This document shows, one piece after another, positions 50,640 to 60,654 of a stretch of 64,000 nucleotides of DNA. The notes beneath the pieces were generated by a model. It searched no databases. It worked only from the letters and a program-made list of their open reading frames with translations, and was not told the origin of the DNA. Each line of letters starts with the position of its first letter. Within the stretch, counting starts at the first letter, position 1. A program made the translations under genes and the position numbers. Source of the stretch: Symbiodinium natans (lineage: Eukaryota > Sar > Dinophyceae > Suessiales > Symbiodiniaceae); assembly GCA_905221605.1 (NCBI GenBank), contig CAJNDS010000990.1, positions 313,501-377,500 of the forward strand. The letters run 5' to 3'.

Positions 50640-52040
50640 AACCCTAAACCCTAAACCCTAAACCCTAAATCCCCAAACTTGGGGTTTTTGAGTGTTTTTG
50701 CGGGGTTTGTTCCAGGCTGGTGCGGCACACACCCCGGGCTTCCAGCAGCGCGCTCTCTCTCCAGAAAAACCCAGCTCCGGGCAAAGTCCACATTGAAAGC
50801 TTAGGGATTCTGGTTGAGGGCTTAAGGGTTTAGGGTTTAGGGCTTAAGGTTTAGGGTTTAGGGTTTGGGGTTAGTTGAGGGCTTCGGGGTTTAGGCACCA
50901 CAAAGGGCTTAGGAGCTGAGAGGTTTAAAGACTGCAACCCCAAGAACTGCATTAAGCTACGAGCTTTTGAGAGGAGATAGCCATGATGTGGTCTCGCTTT
51001 GACAACCCTACCCCTACACCAAGCAAAGTAGCCCTACAACAAAGCAAGTTCAGCATGTGGGTCTGGAGTCTGGGGTCTGGGGTCTGCTTCTCTTGCGACC
51101 ATAGACTCCGCACCCTAAACCTCTAAGCTCCCACAACCTGTACACCTGAACCCGCAAGCCGTAAAGGTTGAACCCTTCACGGTTTGGCGCAGGCGTTGGA
51201 GGGTTCAAGATGTACTACTTGGGTTTCTCAGAGGCTTTTGCCCTACACCCTAAACCCCAAACTCCTGAAACCTAAACCGTGAACCCTGAACCCTAAACCG
51301 AAAAATCCAGGATTTTGGCTTCACTGAAGATTGATTTTGCCCTTCCAGCCCCTAGGAAGTCGAAGCCTCCCAGGCATCAGGCCATATCGGACTCGGGTTT
51401 CGGGTTTAGGGTTTAGGGTTTCGGGTTTAGGGGTTAGGGTTTGGGGTTTAGAGTTTAGGGTTTAGGCTTTAGGGTTTAAGGTTTAGGGCTTAGGGTTCAG
51501 GGTTTAGGGTTCAGGGTCCCTAGACCACTGAGGAAGGGTTCAAGATTATCTGGGGCCCCGAGTCGGAGGAGCTGGCTCCTTGAACTCCAAACCTCTGGCC
51601 CAATGCTGCCCCTAAACCCTAAACCCTAAACCCTGAACCCTAAACCCTAAACCCTAAACCCTAAACCCTACACCCTTTGGAAAGGCGAGCCGAGTCGAGG
51701 GCTCAGACGCTCAAACCCTCAAACACAAGGGGGTTTTGCATGTGCGGGGGGTACAGGGCTTAGGGCTTATAAGGCTGATAAGGCTTATAGGGCTTATAAG
51801 GCTTATAAGGCTGACAAGGCTTATAAGGCTTGGAGGGCTTATAAGGCTTATAAGGCTTAAAAGGCTTATGAGGCTTACAAGGCTTATAAGGCTTACAGGG
51901 CTTAGGGCCTGACTCCGCGTAAGGCGGCCTTCCTGGGCGAAATTCCGACAGCTCCCTTGGGAGACCGAGTCGAGTTGCCGAGTTACAAACTTTGGAAGGA
52001 GCCAGGGCCCTTGGGCAAGGCCCTGGGGTGATCAAGGCCT
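50640..52040. repeat. Telomere-like tracts and GGCTTATAA array
   Basis: CCCTAAA 50615-50668, TTTAGGG 50830-50880, 51398-51510, CCCTAAA 51612-51675. GGCTTATAAGG units fill 51770-51905, giving a spurious Lys-Pro-Tyr peptide on the minus strand. Upstream of it in the same frame (51905-52035) KVCNSATRLGL has a C, five residues and G-L, a weak module trace. Confidence 0.65.
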
Positions 52041-52344
52041 GGTGTTAAACCCTTAAGCCTAAAACCGACAATCCTACAGCCTAAACACCCAAACCCTGAA
52101 CCCCTAAATCTTGGGGCTGGTAAGTGTTGGGGGGGCAGGATCGGGCTCCTGCGTCGGCATTAGATTGCCAAAACTACATGCGTCAACGACCGAATGGTCC
52201 AAAGCGTCTGGTTGGCCTACCGATAAACACCCTAAAAACCCCAAAAAAATGAACCTGAAATCCTAAGCACCACATCCTGCGCTGGAAGTGTCAGTAAGGT
52301 TGTGCATGTCAGCCCCGAATGCCTAGCCCCTTAGTTTTCAATGC

Positions 52345-52425
52345 AAAAACCTCTAAACCCTAAACCCGAAACCTTAAACCCTAAACCCTAAACCCTAAAC
52401 CCTAAACCCTAAACCCTTTGGGGCT
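52345..52425. repeat. CCCTAAA tract
   Basis: About nine units, next to a family M3 element. Confidence 0.9.
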
Positions 52426-52437
52426 AGGGTTACTATC

Positions 52438-52547
52438 GGGGCCTGAATCATTAGAATAGGTTTTTTTTCTGCTGGAGGGGGGGGGATATGAGAGTATGAT
52501 TATGTCGCGACCATAAGGGAATACTTCTATTAGCACTTTTTCCGACA
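52438..52547. mobile_element. MITE-like element, family M3, copy 2
   Basis: GGGCCTGAATCATTAGAATAGG, a T run, a G run, then CGCGACCATAAGGGAATAC and TTTTTCCGAC. Same order as 22.07 and 57.03 kb (first and last blocks inverted). Non-coding. Confidence 0.55.
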
Positions 52548-52739
52548 CTTATAGTGAGATTTTAGGTTCCAATCCTCCGACTGAAGGGATTCCTGAATTA
52601 GAACGGGTGTTTGAAATAGTTGCAATGAAAAATCAGGGAAGGACACTGGTTTTTCTTTAGGGCTCTTGCATTACGTTCAGAGACGCTGGGCTTGCCCCAG
52701 CTTTTAAGAGTCAGGGTTCCGACTTCAGGGGTTTGCAGG

Positions 52740-52830
52740 ACTTGGGGTTTAGGGTTTAGGGTTTAAGGTTTAGGGTTTAGGGTTTAGGGTTTAGGGTTTA
52801 GGGTTTAGGGTTTAGGCTTTAGGGTCAGAA
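52740..52830. repeat. TTTAGGG tract
   Basis: About eleven units with two variants. Confidence 0.9.
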
Positions 52831-52843
52831 ACCCTAGTATGGG

Positions 52844-53175
52844 TTGATCCGAAAGCCTAGACTCGGGGGAATCCATCCACAACCCTGCGCCAGGCTCTTG
52901 AAGTATGTTACAGTCAGAAGCACCTGCCACATCCGCATAGGATGCAAAATGGCTGAAAATGGCCGGACAGCAAATGCTGGCCAGGAAAGCATTAAGAATT
53001 CAGGTCATGCCTCGGAATCCTTTCCAAAGATACAGCCGCACAGCAAAATTGCTTCCTCCTCCCCCCCCCCCCTCCCCCACCCCGCTCCGCTCTCTTACCA
53101 GCAGCAAAAATCGACCTACAGCAAACACACCAGAACTTATATCCCCGGCCTACTTGGCGGCCCTATAACCATATC
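52844..53175 (+). other. Repeat-free segment, weak GC motif
   Basis: Open for 111 codons on the plus strand; STCHIRIGCKMAENG recalls C-x4-G-C (compare STMHIGC at 22.3 kb on the other strand) and TANAGQ recalls x-A-G. A C run interrupts at 53060. Unproven. Confidence 0.28.
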
Positions 53176-53179
53176 ATAG

Positions 53180-53233
53180 GGGTCCAGTAGGGGAAAACTG
53201 GGACCAACAAAAAGGCAAAAGGGCACCACTGGG
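53180..53233. mobile_element. Partial MITE-like element, family M2
   Basis: Ends in AAAAGGGCACCACTGGG, the right terminus seen at 58.86 kb, and begins GGTCCAGTAGGGG. About half the family length. Confidence 0.4.
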
Positions 53234-53585
53234 CTAGCAGAAGCAATTCGATAAAGACACCGTTGGGAGCAGCTGAAATCTGGGACACGCACGAGATACT
53301 GCACAGGATGCATTGTGGGATCTTCTGTGCTTGATTTGTTGTTGGGGGGGTTTAGGGTTTAGGTTTGGGGCATTTTTGGCAGAGGAGTCTTCGGGGTATT
53401 CTGTTGGAGTGCACGCAGGAATTTTCTTGAGTTAACGTGTAACGGTGGGTGCACGAAGCCCTATCGACCCGGATGCCCAACTTGCATGTCGATTGAAGCT
53501 CCAGGGTCCCACCAAATGTAAGCTTCTGAACCCGCTTCTGAACCCTTAACCCTTAACCCTTAACCCGAAGCCCTAAACCCGAAAC

Positions 53586-54005
53586 TTGAGAGCGCTGAGC
53601 TGTACGCTGGGAGGCCCAAAGGTCAGAAACTTCAAGACCCCAGCCTGTTCCCTGCAAACAATGGAACCACCACCCCCTCCCCCCCACAAGCCCCCTCTTC
53701 AAAAAACCACAGAAGGAACATCGCATGTTGGATGTCTGAAAGTTCTGGCTTGGGAGGTTCAGCCCATCCCGCTGCAGGAAAGGACTCCGGTTCTCATAAT
53801 GCCACAAGTTTCAGGGCCATGTTACGACCTCACCGCAGGCTGCGACTTGCAGTCTGCCGCGCGCGAGCGCGTAAATCACGGGCGGTCAGTCGCTGCGACA
53901 GAAAGACCGCAGAGGGCTCTCAGCACACCGGAAAGGTGTGATGTCAGGAGATTAAGGGAACCCTACCATATCACGAATCCGAACACCCTCCCCAGAGGGC
54001 CTTAA
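53586..54005 (+). CDS. Plus-strand open frame with YD-TAG and GC motifs
   Basis: 139 codons open from ATG in repeat-free DNA. TSHVGCLKVLAWE, GPCYDLTAGCDLQS and TPERCDVRRL follow one another; Y-D-x-x-A-G is the clearest match (C replaced by L). The frame carries no K-K-x-W-C-C. It could be a diverged plus-strand module gene or unrelated coding DNA. Confidence 0.33.
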   Translation: MRALSCTLGGPKVRNFKTPACSLQTMEPPPPPPHKPPLQKTTEGTSHVGCLKVLAWEVQPIPLQERTPVLIMPQVSGPCYDLTAGCDLQSAARERVNHGRSVAATERPQRALSTPERCDVRRLREPYHITNPNTLPRGP

Positions 54006-54079
54006 GAAGTGCTCTGGAACCTCTCAAAATTTGAGGTTTCCCGCTTCAGGGGAGGCATCGTGGTCAGGGTAAGGTCAGA

Positions 54080-54940
54080 GGCAACAAAGGGTGGGGGGAG
54101 GGTTGAGATTGAAGAGCTCGGGCTTAGACCGGTTTAGGGCTCCGTGGGAATGAAGTTCACTCCCTGAGTGCCCTTCAAACCCCTGAACTCAAAACCCCGA
54201 AACAATGGACCCTAAACCCTAAACGTTTGCACAAGACGCCCTCCCGTAAACCTAGGGCTTCGCTTCACGTGCACACAAACACACACATATAAGTGCAGAC
54301 AGACATACATAAGCAGATTGAAAACTATATTATATGTGTAAAAAACATACACACGACTACGGGGTACGGTTGTTGTGGCGGGGGAGGGAAATCCTATAGT
54401 ACGCAGACGATTCTAGTACCTTGGGGCATATAATGATAGCTTAGCTTAGGAAGCCCTGTGCCCTAAACCCATACTGTAATCAGGGTACCCTTTTGATTTT
54501 GGCTTCAAGAAAAGAGCCGCAAGATTGGCTTCCTAGTAGACTAAGCCCTAGACTCTTCGACCGCGGCCCCATGCGCATTTTGTCGGTCTCAGAGAAGCTC
54601 GTGCGTTTCTAACCTTGGCCTTAAGGTTTAGGGTTAAGGTTTCGGGTTTAGGGTTGAGGTTTAGGGTTTAGGGGTTCAAGGGTCATTGGGTGCCACTGTA
54701 GAGGAGCCTGAAAGGGGTGTAGGGTTGACCGAAGAACCCAAAACCTATTCTTTTGTAGGTTACTCAAGAACCCTATATGAAGCTTTCGAGTAAAACAACC
54801 TACAAAAAACGTGGGTCTGGGGAAGGTAAGGTAGGGTTTCGGAACTAGAGCTTCTGAAACCTCGGTCACACCCTGAAGCCTGAACCCAGGGTCCCAAACC
54901 CCAGAGCCTTGAAGCGCGGTCAGGGTTTAGGGTTTAGGGT
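54080..54940. other. Spacer with CA/TA microsatellites
   Basis: CACACA and TATAT words at 54270-54355, TTTAGGG variants 54625-54670 and 54925-55020. 54700-54880 is unique. On the plus strand at 54550 CAFCRSQRSSC is a weak resemblance. Confidence 0.5.
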
Positions 54941-55019
54941 TTAGGTTTAGGGCTTTGAGTTTAGGGTTTAGGGTTTAGGCTTTAGGCTTTAAGCTTTAGG
55001 CTTTAGGCTTTGGGGTTTC

Positions 55020-55930
55020 GGGGCGTCCTCCATCGCGCCCAAGCCATGTCCATGCGTTGCTGGGCAACCGATCCCTTTCAATCCTGCAAGTCCCGAAGTG
55101 CTGTCCAAGGCACATCGGGGACTGTCAAGTATCCTGGCGGGAAAATTGCCTGCGCAATCCTTGGCAGATGACTTTAGGGTTTAGAGTTTAAGATTTATAG
55201 GGTATAGGGTATAGGGTTTAGGGTTTAGGGTTTAGGGTTTAGGGTTTAGGGTTTAGGGTTTAGGGTTTAGGCTTTCGCGAGGCATAGAGTTCCTTAAAGC
55301 CCTCGAAACCCGGAAGCCCTTAGCCCCATGAATCTCCAGCATTTGGCGCCGGTTCCGCAGCCTGTTCTGGAGTGGGTTTCCTACATTTCCTACAGGAGCA
55401 AGTTTGCGCTTGCAGCATCAAGGTCCAGGTTCAAAGGTCAGCCAGGCTGCTCGCCCGCAGCAAACCCACCCCACAGTTAAGGGTTTCGGGCAGGCAAAGG
55501 GCCCTAAACCCTAAACCCTAAACCCAAAACCCTATAGGGCCTCTAGGGCCTTCAGGGCTGCTGAGGTCGGGTTGAGGGATTGAGGGCCGTTCGTGAGCCT
55601 AAAGCCCGACCCCCAAGAACCCGGAGTCCATATACAAAACAAGGGTTTAGGGTTTAGGGTTTGGGGTTTAGGGTTTAGGGCTTAGGGTTCAGGGTTTAGG
55701 GTGTAGAGTGCGTAGAGGGGGCGAAGAAAGGGGGTGGGCCGGGAGCCCCTTCGCGCCTGTTTGAGAGACCCCCCACCCCACCTTCACTAGGGCTTCCTAG
55801 ACAAACCAAGCACAAAAGAGCCGCGCAGTGTTGGATAACTGACGTTAGAAGGGTGAGGGCGGTGGGTTTCCCTATGGCCTACGGCCTAGTGCTTAGCGGC
55901 TTCTGTGAAGCCCGAGCGGCTCGATATGAT
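55020..55930. other. Mosaic spacer
   Basis: 55025-55170 is open on both strands; the minus strand reads AKDCAGNFPARI and GIGCPATHG, the plus strand RCWATDPFQSC, and I cannot decide between them. TTTAGGG fills 55175-55272 and 55640-55705, CCCTAAA 55502-55530. Confidence 0.45.
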
Positions 55931-55980
55931 GTTGCCTTCCGACTGCTGCGTGGACCTGCCAAACTGGCCACAATGACGTC
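55931..55980 (+). CDS. Possible plus-strand module exon, PSDC-NW
   Basis: The plus strand reads LPSDCCVDLPNWPQ and then TGA. P-x-D-C and N-W are at exact consensus distance, and CCVDLP resembles the minus-strand CHVDLP at 31.9 kb. It is the best plus-strand candidate. No clear donor before the stop. Confidence 0.42.
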
Positions 55981-55984
55981 TAGG

Positions 55985-56125
55985 GGTTGTGCCTTGGACC
56001 TTTAAGGTTATACCCTTGGGTTTTGGGGACCCTTATTAAAGATCCTTAAGGTGGTATAAGTCGGTATAAGGGCCATAATAGGAGTTCTTGTTAAGGGGTA
56101 CCTTAAGGGGTACAGCCTTAGGGGT
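55985..56125. repeat. CCTTAAGG-rich repeat
   Basis: Palindromic CTTAAGG words and GGTATAAG units recur at 5-30 base intervals. Possibly a decayed inverted-repeat element. Confidence 0.5.
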
Positions 56126-56389
56126 ATGAGTCTTCATCCCTTGATGACAAACATCCTGGCGCCCTCAACCCCTCAGCCCTGAAAACTCGAAAACCTGGAT
56201 GCCAGGTCACGAACACGAGCTCCGGAACATCAATAAGCAACAGTGGGGGTGTAAGGGAGGGCGCCAGGGCACATGTTTCCCAACAAGGCCCTTGTTGTGC
56301 CCCAATAGCCCTCAGTAAGCCTAAAACCTAAAAGACTAGAGCGCCCAAAGCAAAAACCTAAAACCCAAAGACCCTAAACCCTGCACCCT

Positions 56390-57025
56390 GAAGTCCGCAC
56401 ACCTCAGCCATGAACCCTAAGTCCTAAACCCTAAACCCTAAAACCCGAAACCCTAATCCCTAAACCCCTAAACCCTGGTTTCGTATGAGCGGAAGGAGGC
56501 CGCACCTGGGGTTTGGGGGTGGGCACCCCCGAGACGCTCCTCAGGGTTGAGGGTTTGATTTAGGCCTTGGGGTTGAAACCCTAAACCCTAAACCCTAAAC
56601 CCAAAAACCCTAAACCCTAAACAGGCTGAAAAACAGCCCGAAGGGCCCACCACACGTGTGAGTGCCAGGGGGTTGGACCTGCCTTTGGAGATGGGTTTCG
56701 GGTCCCCCAAACAGGGGCTTAGGGTTTTAGGGTTTAGGGTTTTAGGGTTTAGGGTTTAGGATTTAGGGTTTAAGGTTTAAGGTTCCAGGATCGCAGTTTC
56801 TTGGGTGGATATCCGGCGCACACCTGTTTTGGGATACCCATACCGGGGCCCAGGAATCCTCAGAACGCAGCACCCGCATCAAGAGGATGCAGGAAAGCCT
56901 CCAGAAACCCCAAGCCCTAAACCCTAAACCCCAAACCCTAAACCCTAATCCCTCAAACCGAAGCCCTCAGCCACAGACCCCAAAACGGCTCAGAATTCAG
57001 GGATGAAGGCTTTGAACCCGCACAA
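56390..57025. repeat. Telomere-like tracts
   Basis: CCCTAAA 56410-56475 and 56575-56625, TTTAGGG 56718-56785, CCCTAAA 56910-56955. The island 56790-56900 reads GWISGAHLFW on the plus strand (weak). Confidence 0.7.
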
Positions 57026-57027
57026 TA

Positions 57028-57139
57028 TAGGGGCCAGAATAGTTAGAATAAGGATTTTTTTTTTGGGTGGGGGGGGGGTTCTTCTAGTATATTTATCAAG
57101 GGACCCTAAGGGAATACGGTTAGAAAATATTCCGACCCT
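57028..57139. mobile_element. MITE-like element, family M3, copy 3
   Basis: ATAGGGGCCAGAATAGTTAG at the left and AATATTCCGACCCTAT at the right are inverted ends. T and G runs lie in the same positions as in the 52.44 kb copy. Confidence 0.6.
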
Positions 57140-57244
57140 ATATTATCCGATATGCCAACGTTCTATCTGCACCCTGAATGTGCAGAGAATCAACGTGGAC
57201 GTGCTCTTCACAAGGCAAGCAGAGTCCAAAACCTTAATGTCAAG

Positions 57245-57545
57245 TCCCAAACCCTAAACCCTAAACCCTAAACCCCAAACCCCACACCCTAAACCCCAAC
57301 CCTAAACCCTAAACCCTAAACCCGAAACCCTAAACCCCAAACCCCAAACCCTAAACCCAAACAGAGACCCCCAGGACCTCTAACGACCTATCCTGGACCT
57401 CAATCAAGCCCTGCGCCACCTGTTGCTCTGGAAAACACTATCGAACAGCTCCTTGCCTTGGCTACAGGGGTTTCAGGGCTTAGTTTAGGGTTTAGGGTTT
57501 AGGGTTTAGGGTTCAGGGTTCAGGGTTCAGGGTTTCAGGGTTTCA
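57245..57545. repeat. CCCTAAA then TTTAGGG/TTCAGGG tracts
   Basis: CCCTAAA variants to 57362; a unique island 57365-57470 where the plus strand reads CATCCSGKHYRTAPC (weak C-C-x5); TTTAGGG and TTCAGGG from 57482. Confidence 0.75.
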
Positions 57546-57570
57546 GGGTTTAGGGCTTTAGGCTTTCAGG

Positions 57571-57698
57571 TTGGGATGTTCCCCCGCACACTACTGCAAC
57601 AGTCCTCAATAGGGATTACAGTACCACCCCCCCCCCCCCCCCCCCTCCCCTGTTAGAGTCCCTACTAAGGGCTGAAAGTATAAGGGGGAACATCCCAA
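57571..57698. mobile_element. MITE-like element, family M1, copy 4
   Basis: TTGGGATGTTCCCCC and GGGGGAACATCCCAA ends, ACAGTCCTCAATAGGGATTA inside, a C run at 57627-57645. It stands inside TTCAGGG/TTTGGGG repeats. Confidence 0.75.
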
Positions 57699-57699
57699 G

Positions 57700-58020
57700 C
57701 TTGGGGGGTTTCGGGCTTTTGGGTTAGGGCTACAGGGTATCGGGTTTTTTGGGTTTGGGCTTTAAGGTATTGGGGTTTTTTCGGGTTTGGGGCTTTCGGG
57801 GTTTAGAGCGTTACGGTTTTGGGGTGTCTTTAGGGTTTTGGGGTGTTGGGGTTTAGGGCTGTAGGGTTTTGGGGTTTAGGGCTTTAGGGTTTTGGGGTTT
57901 AGGGCTTTGGGGTTAGGGCTAAGCACGGCTTAAGGGTTTTGGGGTCTAGGGCTTTAGGGTTTAGGGGTTTAAGGCTTCAGGGTTTTTGCGTGTCGGGGTT
58001 TAGGGTTTAGGGTTTTAGGG
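57700..58020. repeat. TTTTGGGG/TTTAGGG variants
   Basis: Loose GGGTTTT-rich repeat including GGGCTTTAGGGTTTTGGGG units of about 20 bp at 57840-57960. Confidence 0.8.
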
Positions 58021-58027
58021 GATACGA

Positions 58028-58560
58028 TTGAGTTCTCGTTGCTTCTGTCTGCGAAATTTTCTTGCTGCCTGGTTTCTCAGCTTGCACATTGCACACGTCT
58101 CGAGAACATGTGCACTTGCATGCACTGAAAAGAAACATTATTTCGAGGCCTTCGTGCATTTTTCCCGAGATACGGCCATTGTCCCGAGAACATCCCTGAG
58201 CCCTAAATCCTAAACCCTCTGGACCCTCAACCCTACAGACCCTGCCCTGGACGCCATAAACAAAAGCCTAAAATCACGCCTTCAACCCCGGATTGAGGGG
58301 GCTTGAGGATGGCGATTACGGCTTAGGAGAAGCTGAACCCTCACCTACAACGCGAAAGCCTTGTTGCGTCCCAGGGCCGCAGACGAAAATTCCTGAAGCC
58401 AGCCCCCAAACCATCTCCGAAATCCTCCCAGCCGCGGGCCCAAAGCCAAAAACCCGAGACCCTAGCTCCCTCAGAATCCAATTTGGCTGGCACCATGTCT
58501 TGCAGGCTTCATCGGTAACCCAGAAAAAGGTAGGTTTGGGGGGCTCTTGAAGGAACACCC
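58028..58560 (+). CDS. Two plus-strand open frames with KK motifs
   Basis: 58028-58210 (61 codons from ATG) contains CFCLRNFLAAW and CTEKKHYFEAFVHF, where K-K-x-Y lacks the C-C. 58293-58550 contains TTRKPCCVPGPQ, ILPAAGPK and SVTQKKVGLGG. The order C-C, A-G, K-K is that of the module. Matches are partial; these may be diverged repeats on the strand opposite to the main gene, or chance. Confidence 0.35.
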
Positions 58561-58780
58561 AAAACCCCAAGCTCTATCCTCCTAGGCAACTCAGAGGCTC
58601 TCATGGGTAGCTTTCGCTATAGGGTCTAGGGTCTGGGGTTTAGGGTTTAGGGTTTGAAGGTCAGAAACAGCTGCGAGCTCTAGTTTCTCTCTTCTCCAAA
58701 CCCAGGCATACTGCAAGCATCTACTCTAACCCTAGCTCCCATGATGCTCTGCGCGGACTCCTACACCAAAACCTTAGCGG

Positions 58781-58877
58781 CCCAGTAACCACATGATAAT
58801 AAGGGCGCCCTTTTTGGGGTTGGTTACTTTATAAGGGAACCTTGAACCAAAAAAAAGGGGAAAAGGGTACCACTGGG
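58781..58877. mobile_element. MITE-like element, family M2, copy 3
   Basis: CCCAGTAACC with AAGGGCGCCCTTTTTGG at the left, TTTATAAGGGAACCTTGAACC inside, AAAAGGGTACCACTGGG at the right. Diverged relative of the 3.6 and 13.9 kb copies. Confidence 0.55.
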
Positions 58878-58879
58878 CG

Positions 58880-59980
58880 ACCCAAAGACCTTCAAAGCCC
58901 TTAGTATACATTCCTCACACAAACTTGTCGATGCCCAGCTGCATTCGTCAGATCCCACCGAAATGGCTTTGACCCGCTTGGGCTTTGGTTTGACAGCTCT
59001 GGGAGGTGCTGGTTCCTTGTGCGGCGCAGGGCTATTGAGGGTTTAGGGTATAGGGTTTATGGTTTATGGTCTAGGGGTATTTGTTGGCTTTCGGGGGTGT
59101 AGGGCTCGCAGCAAAAGACCCTTTATTGCACGATGATTAAGGTAGAGACAGATGGCGTGGCAAGATCATACTTGACGTGGAGACCCAGAAAGTGACTGAT
59201 GAGCTCCAGGTGAAAGGAGTGAAGATATTGACATCTCATGACAGATAGCTACCAACCAATACTAAATGACTGAAAGGTAGAAGGGCCGGATAACCAACTC
59301 GAAACACAAGATTCTGAGAATCGACAAGGACAAAATGCGTGAATTCAAGAATGAAAACGGTCACTTATGATGCAATGGCATCACACGGAAATATTGGACT
59401 TCTTGCTGTTGTTTTGGAATGACTGCAATGAAGCACGCAAGCGAATTTTAAAAAAATAGCTCTTTCGAAACGAGGCGAGGGAACTGGACAACAAAAACTC
59501 ACAAGATGAGTTCTCGAGCGCAACAAACATTGGAGTCAGTGTTGTTGTGTTCACCGTGGCCGTACTTCAGTTCGCTGCTCCATTCGCTTGCGCTATACTG
59601 AACTTGGAACCCTACAAAAATTAGCTGTTTCTTAGGAAATAAAGCACCCCAAAAATTAAGAAAAAACATGTTGCTTAGAATTAAAGTACCCAAACATTAA
59701 GAAATACGTTTCCAAGTATCCCTAAGTGTGAACGCACCCACTGAACAATATTCATGTATAAACGGACAAAAGACGCGCGACGAAGGATCTGAAACTTGGG
59801 GCAAGCTTCTGATCATACGGTGGGTGTTAACCCGAAACCATAAACCCTTAACCCTCAACCCTAAAACCGAAACCCTAAACCGTAACCCGACAAACCACAG
59901 AACCTAAACCCGAAAACCCCACAACCTCAACCCGAAAGCGTCACCCCAGCCACTCAGGTGTGAACCCCCCCAGCCCCCTA
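58880..59980. other. Unique, AT-richer segment
   Basis: 59110-59800 lacks telomere-like repeats. A direct repeat (AGCACCCCAAAAATTAAGAAA and AGTACCCAAACATTAAGAAA) lies at 59643 and 59685. No gene recognised. CCCTAAA variants at 59830-59900. At 59990-60050 the plus strand reads GADCESLLLKARKSF (weak D-C). Confidence 0.45.
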
Positions 59981-60099
59981 ACTCGCGTCAGGGCGCCGAC
60001 TGCGAGAGTCTTTTGCTGAAGGCGAGGAAGTCATTCTCTGGCATACCTTCGTTTGCCTCAGAAGTGATCCGGGTTTCGGGCCCCAAGGGCCCCTCAACC

Positions 60100-60145
60100 C
60101 TAAAGGTTTAGGGTTTAGGGTTTAGGGTTTAGAACCTAAACCCTA
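60100..60145. repeat. TTTAGGG/CCTAAAC switch
   Basis: Three TTTAGGG units meet two CCCTAAAC words with only AGAA between them, a short perfect inverted junction. Confidence 0.8.
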
Positions 60146-60169
60146 AACTTAAGATAATCTGTGCTCTGT

Positions 60170-60500
60170 TAAGCTTGGAAAACCACAAAATATTAAAAAT
60201 CAGAAAAAACTCGAATAAAATTCACTTCCGCAGAAATTCAAGCCACAAAGAAAACCAGAAACGAATCAGAAAAAAGTCAAAAACATCAGAAAAATTCAGA
60301 AAAAATGAAAAAATCAGACAATAAATTCAGAAACAGCCAAAACCCGTAGAAAAAGCACCAAAAAATGCAGCCAAGCACCTCAGAGGCAAATGCAAGAGCA
60401 AAACCTGCGATGTGTTTTTTCTGAAAATAATTTGAATCTGGCCAGGGCCGAATCTGAAAAAAATCTGAAAAAACAACTGAATATTCATTATTTCAGAAAA
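60170..60500. repeat. A-rich CAGAAAAA repeat
   Basis: TCAGAAA/CAGAAAAA/CTGAAAAAA words recur more than a dozen times at irregular spacing on the plus strand. Very different composition from the neighbourhood. No open frame of interest. Confidence 0.75.
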
Positions 60501-60547
60501 ACCCAGTCTTATCAGGGGCAGATTATCTTAACCCTAGACAGAAAGGA

Positions 60548-60624
60548 CGGTACTGAGCGCTTGTCTGCATGAGAGAAGATTCGAGAAAAAAAACGCTTGT
60601 TTGTATAGCAAGCGCTCAGTACCG
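60548..60624. other. Perfect 16-bp inverted repeat (hairpin)
   Basis: CGGTACTGAGCGCTTG and CAAGCGCTCAGTACCG are perfect arms 45 bases apart; AGAAAGGACGG flanks the pair as a direct repeat (60539 and 60635). The A-rich repeat borders its left. Could be an element end or a structured RNA hairpin; no run of T follows. Confidence 0.75.
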
Positions 60625-60654
60625 ACCTCTCCCCAGAAAGGACGGCAAGCCAAA

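Noticed and set aside
51760-51905. Lys-Pro-Tyr repeat peptide
   Set aside because: It arises from GGCTTATAA nonamers, which cannot acquire stops in that frame.
55025-55170. Module match at 55.1 kb
   Set aside because: Conflicting partial matches on both strands; neither has the KK and CC pair.
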